This document shows, one piece after another, positions 56,756 to 64,000 of a stretch of DNA of 64,000 nucleotides. Origin of the DNA: Armillaria gallica (taxonomy: Eukaryota > Basidiomycota > Agaricomycetes > Agaricales > Physalacriaceae); NCBI GenBank assembly GCA_037576215.1, contig JBANDB010000003.1, positions 2,108,001 to 2,172,000 on the forward strand. The letters are read 5' to 3'. A program made the position numbers and the translations under genes. Every line of letters begins with the position of its first letter. Position 1 is the first letter of the stretch. The notes under the pieces are model-generated. The model saw nothing but the letters and a program-made list of their open reading frames with translations, searched no databases and was not told where the DNA came from.

Positions 56756-58006
56756 ATGCTCGCTTCTCCGACACTTAGTGAACCCCCTCTTAACCTGCTC
56801 TCGCTTGGTGAGTTTCTATATCTCAGGGGGACCTTCGTTTGACTGGCAATGACTACTATCGAAAGACGGGGGAGGCATACACGGTGCATCCGGAATTCTT
56901 GTTCTTCACGCGATCATGAAAGGCATCAAGCGGCGTAATGGACTTGACCGTATACCCAAGCCATGTGAATATTTCCACCTTATCGGTGGTTCTGGTACTG
57001 GAGGGTGAGCACAGAGTAATGCAAGCACTTAATATTTCTTCTAACGTCTCATTCTAGGATGATTGCAATAATGCTCGGGAGACTAAAAATGTCCACCAAG
57101 CAAGCTCTACGACGTTACAATCAAATCGCTTCACGCGTCTTCAGCTGCGCGAACCAGCGGCATCTGAAAGATGGCAGATTCGACGCATCTGCACTAGAAT
57201 TGGAGATGAAAAGTATTGTTAAAGGAAGAAAAGAGGATTACAAAGGGGATGAGCTACTAATCGATCCTGAATCAGGGAATGAATCCCTGGGAAATGCGTT
57301 TGTGTCCTTCAATTTCGAGTTTCTCTTACATTAACTCACCAGCTACTGCAGTTTTGCGTGTGCTTTAATGGGTGCCAACATAAAATCTCCTCAGCGTCTT
57401 CGCACGTATAGGGTGCCTAACGGAGGTCCAGTCTCTAGCTGTACAATCTGGGAAGCGGTCCGTGCGACCACCGCTGCTCCAGCGTTGTTTAACCCTATCG
57501 AACTTACGGGAGACGGAAATTACAAGCACCGGTTCGTTGGAACAAGTATTGGAAGCCATAATCCTGCTAAAGAAGTGAGGGACGAGGCCATGCTATTGTA
57601 TGGAGGCGGCCGACGCATTGGGGTCTTCATCAGCATCGGAATGGGCCAGCCAGTGAGCGATATATCTGGATTGCGGGAGATCGAAGGTATGCAGAAGATA
57701 TTTCGTTCGCAGCTCGTTAATGTCTTGGCGAGTATTGCGAATGACTGCGAGAAAGTCGCGCACGAGCTCGCCAGACAATACACCGATATTCCGGGTACGT
57801 ACTTCAGGTTCAACGTTAGATATGAGGCGGGAAAGGTCGGCCTTGATGAGTGGGACAATATGGATGAGGTACTTGCACATGCGGACAGTTATATACGTGA
57901 TCCGGACGTTTTTAAGTCTGTTAAGGCAGTCGTGGCCTGTCTGTGCCAGGAAGCATCGCGTCAACGGAACTGCCCTACACTGGCTACGATATGCATGTCT
58001 TCGTAA
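56756..58006 (+). CDS. Patatin-like phospholipase domain protein, catalytic dyad lost
   Basis: Four exons (56756-56807, 56866-57004, 57058-57297, 57352-58006) encode 361 residues. The patatin start is intact: LNLLSLDGGGIHGASGILVL holds the oxyanion-hole glycines. The nucleophile segment, normally G-x-S-x-G in the context IGG-TST-GG, reads HLIGGSGTGGMIAIMLGRLK, placing Gly at the Ser position. Later blocks match the family: LMGANIKSPQRLRTYR and IWEAVRATTAAPALFNPIEL. The catalytic Asp of the usual DG(G/A)LG-NNP motif is replaced: FVGTSIGSHNPAKEVRDEA. The C-terminus is helical. Length and exon structure look healthy, so this seems a maintained pseudoenzyme and not a decayed gene. Active fungal relatives hydrolyse membrane lipids. 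A role here might be lipid binding, but that is inference. Confidence 0.82.
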
Positions 58007-58260
58007 AGGTTAAATGTCAATAAAAATTCATGGTTTAAATATATTCCTACTAAGCACTGATCTTGGGTTTCTCGTTGAGCAGATGAACCTGTCGAGGTGT
58101 TTAACGTCCGTCGTGGGCGGCATTATTCCATACTAGATAGATCAGTAACGACTTCTCTTGCTGATACGGACAGGTAGAAAAAGAGGATATAAACAACGTG
58201 ATATGATATAATCTAGAGTAAGGATGTGTACCCTATGTTCATGCAAAAGTATTTCTCAAG
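58007..58260. other. Short intergenic between convergent genes
   Basis: 3' flanks of the patatin-like gene and PHO89. Nothing else seen. Confidence 0.4.
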
Positions 58261-60583
58261 TCAGAAATGAGGAGCATTTAAAATAATACCCATAACACAT
58301 CCAGCAGACACACCAGCAATGGGAACAGTCAGAACCCATCCTAGCACGATCCACCCAAGACCGCGCCAATTGAACGACTTGAGGTCACCGTTGCACAGGG
58401 CAACACCCAACGTTGCACCGGTGATGCACATCGTCGTCGAAACTGGGATGGCGTACTGGGAAGCAAGGATGACAGTGATGGCTGATCCAAGTTCCATGCT
58501 GTAACCACGGGAAGGCGAGTGCAGAGTCATGCGATTTCCGAGGACAGCCATGATGTTGTATCCGTACGTTGCGAGCCCAATGACGAGGAAGAGTGCGCCC
58601 ACGACCAATATCCACACAGGTGTCTCGCTCTGTTTTCCTGCAGCAACGCCTGTGCTCCAGATGGCGTAGATGGCGGAGTAGGGACCAACGGCGTTTCCAA
58701 CTAGACTGGAAATTAATCAAATAGACGACGACGAAGAAAATAACATACGATCATTGGCGCCGTGGGCGAAAGACGCTGTGCAGGCCGTCATAACTTGAAG
58801 GAATGAGTATAGATGTTCCGTCTTGTTATCGTACTGTTTCGCCCGTTCATGCATAGCACGCAGGCGTTTCTGGTCAGAACCATCTGTCTGCAACTTGTGA
58901 ATGTCAACTGGAAGAAAATGAAATGTCAGGGGAAACACCTCATGAATTGGATGACGCCTACGAACTAGTGGTTCCGTGGGTGAGAGCCTTGTACAGTAGG
59001 GCCGCGAACTTAAAGCGGAAAAAGAGGTATATGTTCCTGGGGAGATACCGCGCTCCCACGATTGGGTGAGGATCTTCCTTCGATGCAGGTGCGGTCGTCG
59101 ATCCGGTAGCGGGAGGTGCGTCCGCGGGACTCTGTTCCTTTTCGTCGGAGGATGCATCTTCCGAGGTGAGCTTCTCTTCCTTTGCAGTATCTATTCCATT
59201 GTCAAAGATCTGATAAATTATACACATTCAGATGGAGGGAAACGTACCAGCAGGTCGACTGTCCTGGCCTTCATAAATTACATGATAATCAGGCACTGCA
59301 GAAATGTCGGTGACGAGAGCATCGGCAGGAGGTTGGCGCCACCAAAGCAGAGGTCCCAAGAAGAAGTGGTAGAACTTCACCGCTACACAGGGGTCGTGAG
59401 TAAATGTATGATGGTACTCGGTGGAAGAAATTCACTATAGTCGTTCCTGACGGTTTTGACATAGACAAAGGGCAGCCAAAAAATAAGAGATAGGACCGTA
59501 ACCACTGCCGCAGTGCCTATAATAGCCGCAGCAGTGATATTTCCAGGAAGTTCTTTGAGGTTGAGTGTCGGTGATCCTTTCCAAACTAGAAAATTGTCAA
59601 TCAATCACTACTTGAATGTTATGGTGGAAAGGACATACTGATACACATAGTGAGAATTGCTGTAACGCCAAAGAAGAATACAGGGACGGTCGCGAATCCA
59701 GCACGAAGTGAATTCTTGCGAAGTAACACACAGTATTTAGTTAGCATATAAATAACAGCTGCAAAACCGGCGGATATTCCGGGGGCCTGCGAAACACATC
59801 GAGTACTGGATTATGACAGGCTTGTTTCGTTAGAGCACAATAGACGTACAATGATGAACCCAGCGAAGATGGTGGCAAGACCGCTCCCGTTGTTCCACCC
59901 CCATTGTACGGCATCTTTCCCGCCGACTGCCACGCCAACACCCGCAATAGCAGACACAACTATGACACTAATCTTCAGCACGCGGGTGATATTTGTTCTC
60001 ATGCTTGACACTTACTAGAGTACGTAGTAGATACAGGCCAAGAGTTCCTCGTTGCTTTCATGAGCCATGTCGCCGAGCAACACAAAGCAACCTGTTTTGA
60101 TCATGAGGCTACCACCTTCAGAAGCGACACGGGACATACCGTGAAACCGAGTAACTGAACCCCAGCATTGTTTTGGAATGAATCAATAGTCTACGGGTGA
60201 TAATCTCAGTCGCGATAATATATATTGAGAAACATTTCATACGTACAACGATGCCGTTCTTGATCGTACCAGAAACACGAGCACCAACGAGAACACCGCC
60301 AAGGAATTCCATCAAGGCAGCCGCCATACATGCTTGCAGCATCGTCAACGACTTTGAAGATACGGATGTCGCGAAAGACTGTATTGGTAGTCAGTATCAA
60401 CAGCAAATCCCATTTTAGGTTTACATACGTTAGCGACATCATTGGCACCTTCAATAGTATTTTTATCAGTGATAATACCCTTCGAAGGTGCAAAGAAGAA
60501 TACCGACCAATATTGTAAGCGTCAAGTGCGGCAAAAATCGTGCCAAAGGCAAACAAGTAATCCCACTGGTGAAGTGCAGGCAT
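58261..60583 (-). CDS. PHO89: Phosphate permease, PHO89/PiT family (Na+/phosphate symporter)
   Basis: The ATG at 60583 begins MPALHQWDYLFAFGTIFAAL DAYNI-like, then the first PiT signature EGANDVAN and SVSSKSLTMLQACMAAALME with GARVSGTIKNGIV. Central blocks are AGVGVAVGGKDAVQWGWNNG, FIFWLPF-type helices and SAVKFYHFFLGPLLWWRQPP. A long hydrophilic loop carries SEDASSDEKEQSPADAPPAT. The second signature is TACTASFAHGANDVGNAVGP, followed by YSAIYAIWSTG, TVILASQYAIPVSTTMCITG and GWVLTVPIAGVSAGCVMGII, ending NAPHF at 58261. About ten introns divide it. Both GANDVxN repeats are intact, so the transporter should be active at the plasma membrane. A CACGTG E-box lies 1.0 kb upstream (61595-61600); Pho4-like control is only a possibility. 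Confidence 0.93.
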
Positions 60584-61984
60584 TGCAACTGAGATGAGGC
60601 GGTTGGCTCAGCTTGCATGGCTCCTTTTCCGTCCATCTTATACCGCTTCTACAGACGAACGTGCGATGCCCATACGGTGGTGATCGCGTCTAGACAGAAA
60701 GCAGTGGCTTGGTACGCTTGGATGGCGCGCCAAGTGGTGGTGCTGTAAACCGTTTTTGGAAACCGGAGCGTACCTGAATACTTGAGCTTCTACCAGTATC
60801 CCTTCGAGCCCTACCAGGTTGACGAGCGAAGAAAGCGACGCGGTTAGTCACTGTATCCGTGTCGATCCATTAGAGGTGTATTCGTCCCGAGTTTTGAGCT
60901 CGTATATGTAGACTATCGCACACGACTGGGAAACTTTGATAAGAACAAAATCTCTTGGTTCCGCATCAGCCAATAATACAAAGACTATGTGATTGAAATC
61001 TCACTCAAGTGCTTGGGAATCCTGTTATAGAAAGGTCGCTTGACAGGAACCAAACTGCATTTGTCTGGTCAACAAATCCTGGCGGTCTCGGGAGGCTGGA
61101 ACTAGCGCAACAACCTTGTGGATGATCCATCCGTGATAGCGTCCAGGACTCCGTTTTCAACCTCGGCAGTTGCGGATACAATTCCTTGAAAGATTGAGCT
61201 AAACCCAGGAGCAAGACAGGTTTGTCAGTACATCATCTAGGCAAAAGTCCCGAACTTGAAGGCTGGATGACCGACTCACAACTTTGTAGGGTCAGCAGCA
61301 ATTGAAGGTGTAACTTCTCCTGGTGCATACAACAATTAAAAACGCTGAACCAGTGACGACGGGAGCGAAACGAAAGTGCACCTAACTAGACCTAACTGAC
61401 TCTTTCAAAGACTGACGTGCTCAACCTGCTGCCTGGGCTGCGTTAGACGTAAGGTCTTTCGACAAGATGCATTCAAGTCGCCATGATCATCTCAAAGTTG
61501 GTGAAAGTTGAGGGAAGATATGACAGCATTGCGCAAAGCAGATCAAAAACTCTAGAAGCTGTTGAGCTGCAGGTTTCAGGCAGATGCGAGCACTCACGTG
61601 TGTTCTTTCTCGGAAAGTACGAAACCCTCGATGAACGTCAGTGTAAGATCGGAACGTCAACGGAAAGAACCCTGGGTACAATTGAATGCGACTTGAACAT
61701 ATTTTGATACTACATTTCCTCCTTCAGAAGTACTGAATGCTAGCCAGATGGTGTGATATACAGATGCAAGTACATAACGGTAGAACAATGCTGATAGTGG
61801 GACAGCAGTAACAGGTAGGTGAGAAGTAATGTAGCGCGAACGCTTCTATAAAGTTAAGCCCAAGATCGAATCGTGACAAGTCATACGCGGAACTCAATGG
61901 ACGCCACTCCGTCGAACTCAATACCTGGAGACCCGAATCAGCAAGGTTCCAACGTGTGGCATCAACGGTACCTACCGTGAATGT
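60584..61984. other. Intergenic; PHO89 upstream region
   Basis: 1.4 kb without a supported gene. It contains one CACGTG palindrome at 61595-61600. Short frames (up to 74 codons) show no domain. Confidence 0.45.
61595..61600. promoter_or_regulatory. CACGTG E-box upstream of PHO89
   Basis: A perfect palindrome 1.0 kb upstream of the PHO89 ATG. In yeast, Pho4 binds such sites in phosphate-starvation promoters, though usually closer to the gene. Confidence 0.25.
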
Positions 61985-62683
61985 TCAAATGCTAACGGCA
62001 ACCCTGGACAAGCTGCTCTTCACATATGACCTGTTCTCCTTGGACCTCGGTGCAGATCGCCCATCAAGCACGCGACTGAGTAGAAGTCCAGCCACTTGTT
62101 TGGCGAAAGCGTTGGGGTCAGATGCGTTATATGAATCCACGGTAGGAAGGGGTTTGTAGAACGTGGCTGGGAGTACAACATCAGGCAGCGGGCGGTGTGT
62201 CGTGGGATCGTAAGTGTGATGGTGGGTGTAGCGATTTTTGTTCCGAGTCATGAATTCCTCCGGTTCGCATTCGGACTCGTCCTCTTCATGAACAGCGTTG
62301 AAACCCGATGCTCCGGAACGCAGTGGCACCATCCTAGCGTTTCTTGAACCAGGCCCTTTCGGGGAGAGTGCGTGAGCGTATGGACTGGTTCTACCGCGGA
62401 GGTACGAAGGTCGCTTGGGAATGCCAGGCCTAGATACCGCAGCATTCACGACATCCCCTTGAGTGTAAGAAGAGGTTATCGTGGGACTCTGACCACCTGG
62501 TCGAGGCCCCCGAGGTCTGGCAGCTGCTTGTCGGAAGGCAGCGGCCGTTTTAGGAGTTGAAGACCTTGGGGACCGATTGTGGTCGATAGAGTTGAAGATG
62601 CCTGCATCACGGCTGGTGGCGGCAGAGAAGGAGGGTGAAGACGAAGGTGAAGAAAAGGGCGTCTTGACGAGGCGAATAGACAT
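61985..62683 (-). CDS. Hypothetical Ser/Pro/Arg-rich protein
   Basis: The ATG at 62683 begins MSIRLVKTPFSSPSSSPSFS and the frame runs intronless for 232 residues. The N-terminal 130 residues are low-complexity and basic, with RPRGPRPGGQSPTITSSYTQ, RPSYLRGRTSPYAHALSPKG and several S/T-P sites. A more ordered second half has GFNAVHEEDESECEPEEFMT, then DPTTHRPLPDVVLPATFYKP and a helix DPNAFAKQVAGLLLSRVLDG. It ends SSLSRVAVSI at 61985. I recognise no domain. The many SP/TP sites and positive charge would suit a phosphorylated, microtubule- or nucleus-associated protein, but this is speculation. Confidence 0.6.
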   Translation of the reverse strand: MSIRLVKTPFSSPSSSPSFSAATSRDAGIFNSIDHNRSPRSSTPKTAAAFRQAAARPRGPRPGGQSPTITSSYTQGDVVNAAVSRPGIPKRPSYLRGRTSPYAHALSPKGPGSRNARMVPLRSGASGFNAVHEEDESECEPEEFMTRNKNRYTHHHTYDPTTHRPLPDVVLPATFYKPLPTVDSYNASDPNAFAKQVAGLLLSRVLDGRSAPRSKENRSYVKSSLSRVAVSI

Positions 62684-63525
62684 AGTCGAAGGCAATTGGT
62701 TGAAAATAGTGGAGGTAATAAGAGTAAGTCAAGGAGCCCGTATATTAAAGGTTGGTAACACGGTAGCTAGAATGAAAGGTTATTAAGGCAGGAAGACAAG
62801 GAAACAACGAACATACTCATATAGCAACCAACGTCAGGGAAGGCGACAAAACAATGCCTTTTCAACAGCCGAACTGGGCAGCCCAGAGGCACTGGAACCA
62901 CTGTCCTGCTCGTATATCGTGAGTGGGCGCTGTCGTCAATGGAAATGGGCGGCTACAAGGAAGTAGGGCGGACACTGTAGTAGTGAAACACAAGGAACAC
63001 GACGCCTGAGAAATACTACAACATATATCTGTTTGGCATTGTTGTGACAGATAGGTCCTTATTGTCCGATCACCTTCCTTCACCACCATGCGGTGCCGCT
63101 GCTCAACAACCAACAGCGAGGCTAGGCTGTTCCTTTCAATGTTTAAACTCTCCATTTTGGGCGCTGCCAGTCTGTGCGGACTGGAAGATGAAGCTGGAGG
63201 TCGGCGCCGCAGTCCCCCCACGAGGCATTCCAGAATGTTCGCTAGTGTTCGCTTCGCGCCTCTCTAGCACTACGAAAATTATCTCGTGATCATCTCTCAT
63301 GATAGCCCCTTTGCCGAAACTGGACCGCTTCCTTGTAGTGCCCATGGCAATCACGGCCCTTTTCCGTTATCTATCCCCTTCTGTTTCAACGTGTTACTGA
63401 TGTGTCCGTTCATCTACATTCTACCGTTCCGGCATCACAGGAACTATATCCAGCTTGGTTGATCGCTTAATTTGTGCCTCTGAAGCATTTTCCTCGCTTC
63501 CACCAATACAGAGGCACCTATATTC
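62684..63525. other. Intergenic
   Basis: About 840 bp. The longest frame (minus 62862-63221, 119 codons) has no domain, no clean codon pattern and overlaps other frames, so it is not called. Confidence 0.35.
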
Positions 63526-63939
63526 TCAATCAATATCCCGCTCAAGCGGGATGAGATAAGTAGCCGCTGGCAAGTAAACATAAAACGGACGAAAGAAGGA
63601 GACTGTGTCTAGGAAACGCCCGTTGTCGAGATGTTCTGGGCCAGGCCGGATGTTACGGAAGTCTTGGAGCTCAGTCGTAAGTCTGGGGAAGCGTCTTGGA
63701 AGCCCAAAGGGTCCGATACACCACCTAAGTTGTACCGTTTGAATTCTTCGACCACGTCTAACTAAAAGTTCAAGACTTTGGTAGAACCAGCAGTAGTCCG
63801 CATAACTATAAGTCAAGGCGGATTCAGCATCGCCTACGGAATCTACCTTCAATTGAACAGGAAACATATACTCGGCAACTGTTGCCCACGTGCGCAACCA
63901 AATACTATGGAGAAAGTTCGCGGCTCGTATAATCGCCAT
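63526..63939 (-). CDS. Hypothetical protein, 137 residues
   Basis: The ATG at 63939 is in good context (CCCATGGCG) and the frame is open to 63526. The product has AANFLHSIWLRTWATVAEYM, a middle YADYCWFYQSLELLVRRGRR and a C-terminal FLDTVSFFRPFYVYLPAATY. It is rich in aromatic residues and Arg, has no signal peptide and matches no family I know. Upstream exons beyond the window edge are possible. Confidence 0.4.
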   Translation of the reverse strand: MAIIRAANFLHSIWLRTWATVAEYMFPVQLKVDSVGDAESALTYSYADYCWFYQSLELLVRRGRRIQTVQLRWCIGPFGLPRRFPRLTTELQDFRNIRPGPEHLDNGRFLDTVSFFRPFYVYLPAATYLIPLERDID

Positions 63940-64000
63940 GGGAGTTGATGTTAAAGGAAGCTATCAGCGTCCCGAAATCTAGACTTTGGAAAGGCGCGAC

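Overview
This window is nuclear DNA of a filamentous basidiomycete, most likely an Agaricomycete. It is intron-dense: nearly every gene is split by GT-AG introns of about 42-65 nt. Several families are typical of mushroom-forming fungi: a DUF6534 seven-helix protein, another basidiomycete seven-helix family, FAR-17a/AIG1-like proteins, GMC oxidoreductase, fungal kinase-like proteins and a COMT-type O-methyltransferase. No telomere, rRNA, CRISPR array or bacterial operon is visible. I built the gene models by joining exons across consensus splice sites that keep the reading frame.

Layout. 1-5.7 kb: a truncated bHLH factor, the nonsense-mediated-decay factor UPF3, an unrecognised gene flanked by direct repeats, and a wrecked pyridoxamine-phosphate oxidase. 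6-14.3 kb is accessory in character: O-methyltransferase, a kinase-like protein (copy 1), a possible snoRNA-bearing intron, a cytochrome P450 and a small membrane protein. 15-25.5 kb is mostly housekeeping: MPDU1-like PQ-loop protein, a seven-helix protein, an FSH1-type serine hydrolase, an AGC-like kinase, two small membrane proteins and Mediator subunit 10. 26.3-33 kb: kinase-like protein (copy 2), a poorly resolved stretch and a membrane-anchored GMC oxidoreductase. 33.7-44.8 kb is conserved core: SYF2, a WH1 protein, an NDH-2 alternative NADH dehydrogenase and the large VWA8 AAA+ ATPase, the last two divergent. 44.9-53 kb: two FAR-17a/AIG1 paralogues enclosing a CCC1/VIT iron transporter, a DUF6534 protein and an alpha/beta hydrolase. 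53-55 kb is AT-rich with a foldback element. 55-64 kb: a hypothetical gene, a patatin-like protein lacking both catalytic residues, a PHO89-type phosphate permease and two hypothetical genes.

Most striking: (1) two paralogous genes 17 kb apart encoding a fungal N-terminal domain fused to a C-terminal kinase-like domain, with matching intron positions and phases; (2) an almost perfect foldback transposon with CACTG ends and a 3-bp target duplication; (3) a patatin-like protein that looks catalytically dead; (4) a serine hydrolase whose catalytic serine codon is split by a GC-AG intron next to a 17-nt exon; (5) a degraded vitamin B6 gene beside a partial duplication.

The genes do not form one pathway. 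Small functional groups are mitochondrial proteins (NDH-2, VWA8), RNA metabolism (UPF3, SYF2), ion transport (CCC1, PHO89) and oxidative tailoring enzymes (P450, O-methyltransferase, GMC) without a recognisable biosynthetic core enzyme.
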